From Asaia bogorensis (GTDB lineage Bacteria > Pseudomonadota > Alphaproteobacteria > Reyranellales > Reyranellaceae), in contig CAMDQJ010000021.1 in assembly GCA_945905835.1 (NCBI GenBank), positions 1-41,410 of the forward strand: DNA of 41,410 nucleotides. Direction: 5' to 3'. The notes under the pieces are model-generated. The model had not been told where the DNA came from. It saw nothing but the letters and a program-made list of their open reading frames with translations, and ran no database searches. Position 1 is the first letter of the stretch, and each line of letters opens with the position of its first letter. Shown here one piece after another: positions 25,136 through 32,915 of this stretch. Position numbers and translations under genes: made by a program.

Positions 25136-25152
25136 TCTAGAATAATTCTAAA
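25136..25152. promoter_or_regulatory. ICE (Irr box) upstream of rubrerythrin
   Basis: The reverse strand reads TTTAGAATTATTCTAGA, one mismatch from the iron-control-element consensus TTTAGAAnnnTTCTAAA used by Irr. The inner TAGAAT-A-ATTCTA is a perfect palindrome. Its centre is about 50 bp upstream of the predicted start site, beyond the -35 box. This position is compatible with activation, while repression by upstream binding is also possible. The irr gene itself ends 43 bp away. Confidence 0.75.
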
Positions 25153-25172
25153 TACTAAGAACGAGTCGCAGC

Positions 25173-25191
25173 GCCGCCTTTGAGCGGCGGC
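25173..25191 (-). terminator. Weak hairpin after irr
   Basis: GCCGCC (25173-25178) and GGCGGC (25186-25191) form a 6-bp stem 4 nt after the irr stop. Only a poor U-tract follows, so termination here would be inefficient. Confidence 0.35.
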
Positions 25192-25194
25192 AAT

Positions 25195-25602
25195 TCAGCG
25201 TCGAACCCGGACGATGACGTCGACGCGTGACACTTTCGTGCCCTTGGGCGGGCTCGGCAGCCCGGCGATCGTCACGCGATCCGACGGGAAATCGTGCAAT
25301 TGGCCATCGGTCTCGACGAAGAAATGATGATGGTGGCCGGTGTTGGTGTCGAAATAGGACCGCCCCGGCGCCACCACGACCTCGCGCAGCAGCCCGGCGT
25401 CGCGGAATTGGTTCAACGTGTTGTAGACGGTGGCCAGCGACACGCCCGTGCGCGCCGCCCGCACTTCGGCATGCAGCTCCTCGGCCGTGACATGGCGCGA
25501 CGCCCCGTCGAACAGCAGGCGCGCCAGAGCCACCCGCTGGCGGGTCGGGCGCAGGCCGACTTTGCGCAGTCGGCCGGTAAAATCGGGGTCTGTTACAGGC
25601 AT
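25195..25602 (-). CDS. irr: Iron response regulator Irr (Fur superfamily)
   Basis: This 135-residue DNA-binding protein controls iron and heme genes through ICE sites. The winged-helix part carries LRPTRQRVALARLLFDGASR and HVTAEELHAEVRAA, then the recognition segment GVSLATVYNTLNQFRDAGLL. The histidine cluster TGHHHHFFVE (about 88-97) is the hallmark of Irr and the site linked to metal/heme sensing. It lacks the CxxC pairs of zinc-bound Fur or PerR proteins. It is divergent from fabA, an arrangement common in alphaproteobacteria, and upstream of an ICE-bearing rubrerythrin operon. The ATG has no Shine-Dalgarno. Confidence 0.9.
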   Translation of the reverse strand: MPVTDPDFTGRLRKVGLRPTRQRVALARLLFDGASRHVTAEELHAEVRAARTGVSLATVYNTLNQFRDAGLLREVVVAPGRSYFDTNTGHHHHFFVETDGQLHDFPSDRVTIAGLPSPPKGTKVSRVDVIVRVRR

Positions 25603-25613
25603 GCTATGCGCCC

Positions 25614-25642
25614 TATGTAAGGGGTCGGTCGGGGCGTGAAAA
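25614..25642 (-). promoter_or_regulatory. Candidate irr promoter
   Basis: On the reverse strand, TTTTCA (25637-25642) and TACATA (25614-25619) are 17 bp apart. The -10 box ends 11 nt before the irr ATG, so the message would be nearly leaderless, which fits the missing ribosome site. Confidence 0.35.
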
Positions 25643-25668
25643 GGGCGTGTTGGCGCGATTCGGCGGGT

Positions 25669-25697
25669 TTGCGCATCGCAGCTTGCGTCCCTATTCT
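25669..25697 (+). promoter_or_regulatory. Candidate fabA-fabB-fabI promoter
   Basis: TTGCGC (25669-25674) and TATTCT (25692-25697) are separated by 17 bp, 38 nt upstream of the fabA start. The boxes are moderate matches to the sigma70 consensus. Confidence 0.4.
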
Positions 25698-25735
25698 GCC
25701 GCCAATCCCAGTTTCGGGCCGCTGCGGGACGGTGA

Positions 25736-26275
25736 GTGGTGAGCGAGAAGAAGCACAGTTATACCTTCGAAGACCTGATCGAATGCGCCAAAGGGCACCT
25801 GTTCGGCCCGGGCAACGCCCAGCTGCCGATGCCGCCGATGCTGATGCTCGACCGCATCGTGAAGATCGACGACATCGGCGGTCTTTATGGCAAGGGCGAG
25901 ATCGTGGCCGAATTCGACATCAAGCAGGACCTCTGGTTTTTCCCCTGCCACTTCGTGGGCGACCCGGTGATGCCCGGCTGCCTGCCGCTCGATGCGCTGT
26001 GGCAGATGCTCGGTTTCTTCCTCGGCTGGATGAAGGCGCCGGGCCGCGGCCGGGCGCTGGGCGTCGGCGAGGTCAAGTTCACCGGCATGGTCGTGCCGAC
26101 GGTGAAGAAGCTTACCTACCACGTCCATCTCAAGCGCGTGATCCTGCGCAAGCTGGTGCTGGGAATCGCCGACGGCATCGTCCATGCCGACGGCAAGCAG
26201 ATCTACGAAGCGAGCGGCCTCAAGGTCGGTCTGTTCCAGGACGCGGCGAGCGCCACCGCAGCAGCGGCAGGGTGA
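25736..26275 (+). CDS. fabA: 3-hydroxydecanoyl-ACP dehydratase/isomerase FabA
   Basis: This 179-residue hot-dog-fold enzyme makes trans-2-decenoyl-ACP and isomerises it to cis-3-decenoyl-ACP, the branch point to unsaturated fatty acids. [14 protein letters not shown] [20 protein letters not shown] and [20 protein letters not shown] are family signatures. They give catalytic His72 and Asp86 (numbering from the first GTG). Start codons are GTG GTG at 25736 and 25739; either may be used. The order fabA-fabB is expected because FabB extends the cis-3 product. fabB begins 1 bp after the stop. Confidence 0.96.
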   Translation: MVSEKKHSYTFEDLIECAKGHLFGPGNAQLPMPPMLMLDRIVKIDDIGGLYGKGEIVAEFDIKQDLWFFPCHFVGDPVMPGCLPLDALWQMLGFFLGWMKAPGRGRALGVGEVKFTGMVVPTVKKLTYHVHLKRVILRKLVLGIADGIVHADGKQIYEASGLKVGLFQDAASATAAAAG

Positions 26276-26276
26276 G

Positions 26277-27515
26277 ATGAAACGAGTCGTCGTCACCGGC
26301 CTCGGAGTCGTTTCCTCGATTGGCAACAATGTCGCCGAGGTGACGCAGTCGTTGCGGGACGGCAAGTCGGGTATCGCGTTCGTGCCGCAATATCGCGAGC
26401 TCGGGTTCCGCAGCCAGGTCGCCGGCACGCTGAAGCTGAACGTCGACGAGCTGGTCGACCGCCGCCTGCGCCGCTTCATGGGCGACGGCGCGGCCTATGC
26501 CTACCTCGCCATGAAGGAGGCGATCGAGGACGCCGGCCTCACCGAGGCGGAAATCTCCAACGCCCGCACCGGCGTGGTCGCAGGCTCGGGCGGGCCGACC
26601 ACCGGCGCCATCGTGCAGGCGGCCATTACCACCAAGGAGAAGGGCCCCAAGCGCGTCGGCCCGTTCGTGGTGCCCAAGGCGATGTCGAGCACCGTCTCGG
26701 CCAATCTCGCCACCGCCTACAAGATCAAGGGGCTCAGCTACTCGATCAGCTCGGCCTGCTCGACGTCGGCGCATTGCATCGGCAACGCCGTGCAATGCAT
26801 CCAGCTCGGCAAGGCCGACCGCATGTTCGCCGGCGGCGGCGAGGAACTCGACTGGACGCTGTCGGTGCTGTTCGACGCCATGGGCGCCCTGTCGTCGAAG
26901 TACAACGACACGCCCGAGCGGGCGAGCCGCGCCTACGACAAGGATCGCGACGGTTTCGTGATCTCGGGCGGCGGCGGCATCGTGGTGCTGGAAGACCTCG
27001 AGGTCGCCAAGGCGCGCGGCGCCAAGATCTACGCCGAAGTGATCGGCTACGGCGCCACCTCCGACGGCGCCGACATGGTGGCGCCTTCGGGTGAAGGCGC
27101 GATCCGCTGCATGAAGCTCGCCATGGACGGCTTCCCGGGGGCGGCGCGGCGCAACCGATCGGTCGACTATATCAACAGCCACGGTACCTCGACACCGGTG
27201 GGCGACATCACCGAGCTCGACGCCATTCGTGCGGCCTTCGGCGACAACAAGCTGCCGACGGTCAGCTCGACCAAGTCGTTGACCGGCCACAGCCAGGGCG
27301 CCACCGGCGCGCACGAGGCGATCTATTCTCTGCTGATGCTGAAGAACGACTTCGTGGCTGCCTCGGCCAACATCGAGAATCTCGATCCTGCCGCCGAGGG
27401 CTATCCGATCGCCCGCCAGCGCATTGACAAGGCGGGGCTCGAGACCATGATGTCCAACAGCTTCGGTTTCGGCGGCACCAACGCCTGTCTTCTGTTCTCT
27501 CGCTACGATCACTGA
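26277..27515 (+). CDS. fabB: 3-oxoacyl-ACP synthase I FabB
   Basis: This 412-residue condensing enzyme (KAS I) elongates acyl-ACPs, including the cis-3-decenoyl product of FabA. The N-terminus [20 protein letters not shown] is typical. The nucleophile is Cys161 in [15 protein letters not shown]. The His pair is His302 in [11 protein letters not shown] and His338 in [18 protein letters not shown], with Lys333 conserved. C-terminal [14 protein letters not shown] is also standard. The upstream extension of the open frame (to 26184) overlaps fabA and is rejected; the ATG at 26277 lies in the gTGAgATG junction. Confidence 0.96.
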   Translation: MKRVVVTGLGVVSSIGNNVAEVTQSLRDGKSGIAFVPQYRELGFRSQVAGTLKLNVDELVDRRLRRFMGDGAAYAYLAMKEAIEDAGLTEAEISNARTGVVAGSGGPTTGAIVQAAITTKEKGPKRVGPFVVPKAMSSTVSANLATAYKIKGLSYSISSACSTSAHCIGNAVQCIQLGKADRMFAGGGEELDWTLSVLFDAMGALSSKYNDTPERASRAYDKDRDGFVISGGGGIVVLEDLEVAKARGAKIYAEVIGYGATSDGADMVAPSGEGAIRCMKLAMDGFPGAARRNRSVDYINSHGTSTPVGDITELDAIRAAFGDNKLPTVSSTKSLTGHSQGATGAHEAIYSLLMLKNDFVAASANIENLDPAAEGYPIARQRIDKAGLETMMSNSFGFGGTNACLLFSRYDH

Positions 27516-27528
27516 GGGAAAACGACGG

Positions 27529-28461
27529 ATGCCGATGAGCAGCGATCGTTCCCTCTCCGCCGCGCCGGACGCTTCCGGCGGCGTCAGCGCCCCGTCACCG
27601 ACATCGGACCATCCGATTTCCAAGGCCGTCATCCTGCCGTCGGTGCCCAAGATGATGGCCGGCAAGCGCGGCCTGATCATGGGTGTGGCCAACGAGCGCT
27701 CGATCGCCTGGGGCATCGCCCAGGCGCTGCATGCCGCCGGTGCGGAGCTGGCTTTCACCTTTCAGGGCGCGGCCTTCGGCAAGCGCGTGCTGCCGATGGT
27801 CGAGAGGCTCGGCGCCAAGATCGTCGTCGAAGCCGACGTCGAGAACGACGCCAGCCTCGATGCCCTGTTCGCCCGCCTGAAGAAGGACTGGGGCAAGATC
27901 GACTTCGTGGTCCACGCCATCGCCTTCTCCGATAAGGAGGAGCTGAAGGGCCGTTACGTCGACACGACGCGCGCCAACTTCCAGCGCAGCCTCACCATAT
28001 CCTGCTACTCCTTCACCGACATCGCCCGCCGGGCGCTGCCGCTGATGGCCGAGGGTGGCAGCCTGATCACGCTGACCTACGAGGGCGCGGTGCGGGTGAT
28101 GCCGTCCTACAACGTCATGGGCGTGGCCAAGGCGGCACTCGAGGCCAGCGTGCGCTATCTCGCGGCCGATCTCGGCCCGCAGGGCGTGCGCGTCAACGCC
28201 ATCTCGGCCGGTCCGATGCGCACCCTCGCGGGCGCCGTGATCGGCTCGGCCCGCTACGTCTACCGCCTGTCGCGCGAGGCCTCGCCGCTTCGCCGCAACA
28301 TGGAGCTGACCGACATCGGCGGTGCAGCGCTCTATTATCTTTCGGATTTGAGCGCGGGCGTCACCGGCACGGTCCACTATGTTGATGCTGGCTATCACGC
28401 CATGGGCATGCCGCCGCAGGGCGCGGTCGGCAACGGGAATGGCAACGGCGACGGCAAATAG
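27529..28461 (+). CDS. fabI: Enoyl-ACP reductase (NADH) FabI, with terminal extensions
   Basis: A 310-residue short-chain-dehydrogenase-type reductase performing the last step of each elongation cycle. The cofactor region is KRGLIMGVANERSIAWGIAQ (47-66). Catalytic residues are Tyr194 and Lys201 in MPSYNVMGVAKAA, with the family's second Tyr184 in LTYEGAVRV. Compared with typical FabI (about 260-275 residues) it has a Ser/Pro-rich N-terminal extension of about 40 residues and a Gly/Asn-rich C-terminus (GNGNGNGDGK). Internal ATGs at 27652 and 27655 would give the standard start but have no ribosome site, whereas GAGG precedes 27529. It is third in the fabA-fabB-fabI operon. Confidence 0.93.
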   Translation: MPMSSDRSLSAAPDASGGVSAPSPTSDHPISKAVILPSVPKMMAGKRGLIMGVANERSIAWGIAQALHAAGAELAFTFQGAAFGKRVLPMVERLGAKIVVEADVENDASLDALFARLKKDWGKIDFVVHAIAFSDKEELKGRYVDTTRANFQRSLTISCYSFTDIARRALPLMAEGGSLITLTYEGAVRVMPSYNVMGVAKAALEASVRYLAADLGPQGVRVNAISAGPMRTLAGAVIGSARYVYRLSREASPLRRNMELTDIGGAALYYLSDLSAGVTGTVHYVDAGYHAMGMPPQGAVGNGNGNGDGK

Positions 28462-28466
28462 CCTCG

Positions 28467-28592
28467 GCTGGGGGCGCGCGACTCCTCAGGCGGAGTAACC
28501 TCCGCCTTGTGTCGCGCGATCTTCCGAGTGATCAACAAAAACGCGCCACTGCGAGCGGAGCAACCTCCGCTTAGGAGTGGCGCGCGCCCAGC
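28467..28592. repeat. Nested palindromic repeat, copy 2 (expanded form)
   Basis: Same family as 20024-20104: it begins GCTGGGGGCGCGCGACTCC and ends GGAGTGGCGCGCGCCCAGC. Each inner hairpin is enlarged by an extra palindrome, GGCGGAG-TAAC-CTCCGCC (28489-28506) in the left half and AGCGGAG-CAAC-CTCCGCT (28554-28571) in the right half. The element nearly fills the gap between the convergent fabI and dioxygenase stops. Confidence 0.78.
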
Positions 28593-28594
28593 AA

Positions 28595-29224
28595 CTAGCC
28601 GATCACGATATCCATCGTCGATGCGAAGGCCCCGGCTTCGACGCCGTTGGCCGGGGCGAGCCGCATTTCGACGCGCTCGCGCTGGCGCGGATCGCGCGCG
28701 GCGGCCTTGAAGACGAAGTCGCCGTCATTCTGCGGATCGCCGGCGAGGTAGAATTGGCTGGTGAGCTTGCGGCCGTCGGCCGTGGCGACCTTGAAATGGA
28801 TGTGCGGCGTGCGGCCGGGATAGGCCACCGGCTTCAGCGTACGGAAGCTGTAGCGGCCGTCGGCGTCGGCGGCGATGCGGCCATAGCCCTGGAAGGCGCT
28901 GTCGCGGCGCTCGCGGCCACCCTGCCGCGGATAATCGTAGAGGCCGCGCCAGTCGCTCTGCCAGATTTCGACCGTGGCGCCGCCGAGCTTGCGGCCGCCG
29001 CTGTCGAGCACGCGGCCGTCGAGATGCAGCACGGTGCCCATCGCCTTGGCTGGAGCGCCGCGAACCTGGACAAGGTCGTTGTCGGTGTCGGCGGGATGCG
29101 CCACGGGATAGAACGGGCCTTCGGTCTGGCCCGGCGTCACGGCAAGGCCGGTCGCGCGGACCGCCTGCGCCGGCAAGAGGAGCGCGCCGGCGACCAGGAA
29201 ACGGCGGGAGAGGGAGTGCTGCAT
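28595..29224 (-). CDS. Exported intradiol ring-cleavage dioxygenase
   Basis: A 209-residue non-heme Fe(III) dioxygenase of the protocatechuate 3,4-dioxygenase/catechol 1,2-dioxygenase fold, which opens catechol-type rings. QTEGPFYPVA, GGATVEIWQSDWRGLYDYPR and GYGRIAADADGRYSFRTLKP are family blocks. YPGRTPHIHFKVA holds a ligand Tyr and both ligand His residues. SRRFLVAGALLLPAQAVRA is a twin-arginine-like signal, so the folded iron enzyme may be exported by Tat. I prefer the ATG at 29222-29224 over one at 29242. The absence of neighbouring aromatic-degradation genes leaves the substrate open. Confidence 0.85.
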   Translation of the reverse strand: MQHSLSRRFLVAGALLLPAQAVRATGLAVTPGQTEGPFYPVAHPADTDNDLVQVRGAPAKAMGTVLHLDGRVLDSGGRKLGGATVEIWQSDWRGLYDYPRQGGRERRDSAFQGYGRIAADADGRYSFRTLKPVAYPGRTPHIHFKVATADGRKLTSQFYLAGDPQNDGDFVFKAAARDPRQRERVEMRLAPANGVEAGAFASTMDIVIG

Positions 29225-29244
29225 GCAGCCAGCATACACCAATA

Positions 29245-29272
29245 AAAACGGCGGCCCTGTGGCCGCCGTTTT
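29245..29272 (-). terminator. Intrinsic terminator after pnp
   Basis: AAAACGGCGGCC (29245-29256) pairs with GGCCGCCGTTTT (29261-29272) around CTGT. On the reverse strand the GC stem is followed by TTTTTATT, a good U-tract, 20 nt after the pnp stop. The stem's symmetric A/T flanks mean it could also act in the other direction. Confidence 0.85.
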
Positions 29273-29292
29273 CGTTATCGGATGCTGACGTT

Positions 29293-31449
29293 TTAGTCGG
29301 CGGCGGGCTGCGGCGCGGCGGCCGGGTCGGCCGGCTTCTGGACGATGTCCTCGCCGGTCACCTGGTCGACGGCCTTCATCGACAGGCGGACCTTGCCGCG
29401 GTCGTCGATGCCCAGCACCTTGACCTTGACCTGCTGGCCTTCGCTGATGACATCGCCGACCTTGGCGACACGGCGCGGCGCCAGCTCGGAGATGTGCACG
29501 AGGCCGTCGCGCGAGCCCAGGAAGTTCACGAAGGCGCCGAACTCGACGAGCTTCACGACCTTGCCGGTGTAGACGACGCCGATTTCCGGCTCGGCCACGA
29601 TGCCCTTGATCCAGTCGATGGCCTTCTGGCCAGCCGCGGCGTCGACTGCGGCGACCTTGATGGTGCCATCGTCCTCAATGTCGATCTTGGTGCCGGTGGT
29701 CTCGGTGATCTCGCGGATCACCTTGCCGCCGGTGCCGATCACTTCACGGATCTTGTCCTTGGGGATCGTGAACTGCGTGATGCGCGGCGCGGTCGCCGCG
29801 ACGCTCTCGCGGGCGCCCGTCAGACCCTTGGCCATCTCGCCTAGGATGTGGATACGGCCGTCCTTGGCCTGCGCCAATGCCACCTTCATGATCTCCTCGG
29901 TGATCGAGGTGATCTTGATGTCCATCTGCAGCGAGGTGATGCCCCGCTCGGTGCCGGCGACCTTGAAGTCCATGTCGCCCAGATGATCCTCGTCGCCCAG
30001 GATGTCCGACAGGACGGCGAAGCGCTCGCCTTCCTTGATCAGGCCCATGGCGATACCGGCCACCGGACGCTCCATCGGAACGCCGGCGTCCATCAGCGAC
30101 AGCGAGCCGCCGCAGACCGTGGCCATCGAGGAGGAGCCGTTGCTCTCGGTGATCTCCGACACGATGCGGATCGTGTAGGGGAACTTGTCCTTGCCCGGCA
30201 GCATCGGGCGCAGCGCGCGGAAGGCGAGCTTGCCGTGGCCGATCTCGCGGCGTCCGGGCGAACCCATGCGGCGCACTTCACCGACCGAATACGGAGGAAA
30301 GTTGTAGTGCAGCATGAAGTTCTCGCGGTACTCGCCCTCGAGCGCGTCGATGATTTGCTCGTCTTGGCCGGTGCCCAGGGTGGCCACGACCAGTGCCTGT
30401 GTCTCGCCGCGTGTGAACAGCGAGGAGCCGTGGGCGCGCGGCAGGATGCCGACCTCGGCCACGATCGGACGGACCGTCTTGGTGTCGCGGCCGTCGATGC
30501 GCTTGCCGGTGTCGAGGATGGCCAGGCGCACGACGTCGGCCTCGAGGTTGCCGAACTGCTCGCCAAAAGCCGCGGTGGCCTCGGCATCGCCTTCGAACAG
30601 CTTCTTGGCTTCGGTCTTGACGGTCTTGATGTTGCCCTGACGGACCTGCTTCTTGGTCTCGGCATAGGCTGTGACCAGCTTGGCGCGGGTCTCGGCCTTG
30701 AGCTTGTCGGCGACGGTCTTGGAGACGGCCGAGGGCTCGGTGAGCGGCATCGGCTCCTTGGCGGCATGCTCGGCCAGCGAGATGATGGCGTCGATCACCG
30801 GCTGGAACGAACGATGGGCTTCCATGACGGCGCCCAACATGATGTCTTCGGAAAGCTCCTTGGCTTCCGATTCGACCATCAGCACGCCTTCCTTTGTGCC
30901 GGCGACGACGAGATCCAGCGTGCTGGTCTCGAGCTGGGCCAGCGTCGGATTGACGACGTACTTGCCGTCGATATAGCCGACGCGGGCGCCGCCGATCGGG
31001 CCCATGAACGGCACGCCGCTCACGGTGAGCGCGGCCGAAGTGGCGATCATCGCCAGGATGTCGGGATCGTTCTCGAGATCGTGGGCGAGCGTGGTGACAA
31101 CGACCAGGGTCTCGTTGCGGTAGCTCTCGTGGAACAGCGGACGGATCGGGCGGTCGATCAGGCGCGAGGTGAGCACTTCCTTCTCGGAAGGCCGGCCTTC
31201 ACGCTTGAAAAAGCCGCCGGGAATCTTGCCGGCGGCGAAAGCCTTCTCCTGGTAGTTCACGGTGAGCGGAAAGAAGTCCAAGCCGGGCTTGGGCTGCTTT
31301 TCGAATACGACGGCGGCCAGCACTGTCGTGCCGCCGTAAGTGGCCAGGACCGCGCCATCAGCCTGGCGGGCGATCTTGCCGGTCTCGAGGGTGAGCTTGC
31401 GGCCCGCCCAATCCAGTTCCTTGCGGAACACTTTGAACATGTCACTCAT
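29293..31449 (-). CDS. pnp: Polyribonucleotide nucleotidyltransferase (PNPase)
   Basis: A 718-residue phosphorolytic 3'-5' exoribonuclease, core of RNA decay. It has two RNase PH-like domains: [20 protein letters not shown] begins the first, and [20 protein letters not shown] the second. [20 protein letters not shown] carries active-site aspartates. A KH domain ([18 protein letters not shown]) and an S1 domain ([20 protein letters not shown]) follow. Three in-frame ATGs start the frame; the third by order of residues (31447-31449) sits best relative to GGAAAGGAAG, while 31455 is too close. It follows rpsO, as in E. coli, with a terminator and leader between. Confidence 0.96.
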   Translation of the reverse strand: MSDMFKVFRKELDWAGRKLTLETGKIARQADGAVLATYGGTTVLAAVVFEKQPKPGLDFFPLTVNYQEKAFAAGKIPGGFFKREGRPSEKEVLTSRLIDRPIRPLFHESYRNETLVVVTTLAHDLENDPDILAMIATSAALTVSGVPFMGPIGGARVGYIDGKYVVNPTLAQLETSTLDLVVAGTKEGVLMVESEAKELSEDIMLGAVMEAHRSFQPVIDAIISLAEHAAKEPMPLTEPSAVSKTVADKLKAETRAKLVTAYAETKKQVRQGNIKTVKTEAKKLFEGDAEATAAFGEQFGNLEADVVRLAILDTGKRIDGRDTKTVRPIVAEVGILPRAHGSSLFTRGETQALVVATLGTGQDEQIIDALEGEYRENFMLHYNFPPYSVGEVRRMGSPGRREIGHGKLAFRALRPMLPGKDKFPYTIRIVSEITESNGSSSMATVCGGSLSLMDAGVPMERPVAGIAMGLIKEGERFAVLSDILGDEDHLGDMDFKVAGTERGITSLQMDIKITSITEEIMKVALAQAKDGRIHILGEMAKGLTGARESVAATAPRITQFTIPKDKIREVIGTGGKVIREITETTGTKIDIEDDGTIKVAAVDAAAGQKAIDWIKGIVAEPEIGVVYTGKVVKLVEFGAFVNFLGSRDGLVHISELAPRRVAKVGDVISEGQQVKVKVLGIDDRGKVRLSMKAVDQVTGEDIVQKPADPAAAPQPAAD

Positions 31450-31502
31450 TTCCATCTTCCTTTCCTACCGACCGCATGCCCCCGTTTGGCTGCGATCGCC
31501 CA

Positions 31503-31520
31503 CCGGCGCCCTTGCGCCGG
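31503..31520 (-). promoter_or_regulatory. Hairpin in the pnp leader
   Basis: CCGGCGC (31503-31509) and GCGCCGG (31514-31520) form a perfect 7-bp stem with a CCTT/AAGG loop in the rpsO-pnp interval. In E. coli the pnp leader stem is cleaved by RNase III to autoregulate PNPase. A comparable role here is inference. Confidence 0.4.
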
Positions 31521-31617
31521 CAGGACCGGGACAGGCCTTTGCAACAGCCCCTGCCTTCCCGGTTACTGCGAAGTCGCGTCAGCCGGCCGAACAACGGGGA
31601 CCGGATAACGCGACGCG

Positions 31618-31643
31618 AAAAGGCCCCGCCGAATGACGGGGCC
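31618..31643 (-). terminator. Intrinsic terminator after rpsO
   Basis: GGCCCCG and CGGGGCC (31622-31628 and 31637-31643) form the stem. On the reverse strand it is followed directly by TTTTCGCG. It lies 6 nt after the rpsO stop, as the E. coli rpsO terminator does, so pnp expression needs readthrough or its own promoter. Confidence 0.78.
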
Positions 31644-31649
31644 GGTTGA

Positions 31650-31919
31650 CTAGCGCCGAAGACCCAGGCGCTCGATCAAGCTGTCGTAGCGTTTGCTGTC
31701 GCGCGACTTGAGATAGTCGAGCAGACGGCGGCGCTGGCCGACCATCTTCAGCAGGCCACGGCGCGAATGGTGATCCTTCGCGTGGCCTTTGAAATGGTCG
31801 GTGAGGTTGACGATGCGTTCAGTAAGGATCGCGACCTGGACTTCCGGCGATCCGGTATCGCCTTCGGCCTGAGCATACGTCTTGATGAGCTCCGCCTTGC
31901 GCGCGACTGTAATCGACAT
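31650..31919 (-). CDS. rpsO: 30S ribosomal protein S15
   Basis: An 89-residue primary 16S rRNA-binding protein of the small subunit. The whole sequence fits S15: [20 protein letters not shown], then THFKGH-type [20 protein letters not shown] and [20 protein letters not shown]. The ATG at 31919 gives the standard length and has GGAG 8 nt upstream, so the ATG at 31931 is rejected. It lies 14 bp downstream of truB. Confidence 0.97.
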   Translation of the reverse strand: MSITVARKAELIKTYAQAEGDTGSPEVQVAILTERIVNLTDHFKGHAKDHHSRRGLLKMVGQRRRLLDYLKSRDSKRYDSLIERLGLRR

Positions 31920-31933
31920 CGGGTTCTCCATAC

Positions 31934-32854
31934 TTAAAGGTTGAACACGCGCACCGGCTTGATCGACGTGCCGCCCCCCGGATGAATCTCCGAGCGGACG
32001 AGTGCCACAAGCTTGCCGTCTGTTTCGGCGCGACTGAGAGCGCCGGACGGCGGTGCGTCCCGGGTCAAGAGAACAGGCTGGCCTTGGCGCAGCCGGTCCG
32101 CTTGGGCTTCCGTCAGGGCCAGCGCCGGGATGTCGTCCAGCGCGGTCGCAACGGGAGCCAAGGCCCCGAAGAGCGGCGGAATATGACCGAGGGCCTCCAG
32201 TTTGGGAAGCGAAATAGCCGCCTCTTCCCGGAAGGGGCCGACGGCCGTCCGACGCAATGCCGACAGGTATCCGACCGTCCCCAGGGCGAGCGCCAGATCG
32301 CGTCCCAGGGACCGGATATAGGTGCCTTTGCCGCAGCCGACCACGAAATCTGCGTGGTCCGGGTCGGGGCGGTCCAGCAGTTCCAGACGGTCGATGGTCA
32401 CTTTCCGGGACTTCATGGCGACCGCTTCCCCCGCCCGGGCGAGGTCGTAGGAGCGCTGGCCGTCGATCTTCAGCGCCGAGAAGACGGGAGGGACCTGGTC
32501 GATCTCGCCCACGAAGCGGGCAAGGGCAGCCTGGATGGCGTCGTCGGTCGGGCGGACGTCGCTGGTGGCGATGATTTCGCCCTCGGCGTCCTCGGTCGAG
32601 CGGGCCTCACCGAAGCAGAGGGTGAAGCGGTATTCCTTCTTGCCGTCCATGATGAACGGCACGGTCTTGGTCGCTTCGCCCAGCGCAATCGGCAGCACGC
32701 CACTGGCCAGCGGATCGAGGGTGCCGCCATGGCCCGCCTTATCGGCATTGAACAGCCAGCGCACGCGGCCGACCGCCTTGGTCGAGCCCATGCCAACCGG
32801 CTTGTCCAGAACGACCCAGCCGTCGATCTTGTCGCGCTTGCGTTTGCCTGCCAT
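31934..32854 (-). CDS. truB: tRNA pseudouridine(55) synthase TruB
   Basis: A 306-residue enzyme that makes pseudouridine 55 in the T-loop of tRNAs. The catalytic motif [20 protein letters not shown] contains Asp47. [20 protein letters not shown] near the start and [10 protein letters not shown] and [15 protein letters not shown] later are family blocks. The N-terminal MAGKRKRDK is basic. No Shine-Dalgarno is visible. In most bacteria truB directly follows rbfA; here a 2.2-kb gene on the other strand separates them, so truB needs its own promoter or long antisense readthrough. Confidence 0.96.
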   Translation of the reverse strand: MAGKRKRDKIDGWVVLDKPVGMGSTKAVGRVRWLFNADKAGHGGTLDPLASGVLPIALGEATKTVPFIMDGKKEYRFTLCFGEARSTEDAEGEIIATSDVRPTDDAIQAALARFVGEIDQVPPVFSALKIDGQRSYDLARAGEAVAMKSRKVTIDRLELLDRPDPDHADFVVGCGKGTYIRSLGRDLALALGTVGYLSALRRTAVGPFREEAAISLPKLEALGHIPPLFGALAPVATALDDIPALALTEAQADRLRQGQPVLLTRDAPPSGALSRAETDGKLVALVRSEIHPGGGTSIKPVRVFNL

Positions 32855-32915
32855 CGACGGCTTTTAGGCACATGCGCCGTTGTGCGCCAGCCGCCGCCTG
32901 GGGCAGGCTGCGGCG

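Noticed and set aside
29848..31608. 586-codon open frame antisense to pnp
   Set aside because: Same reason: low-complexity GC-driven translation opposite a fully conserved PNPase.
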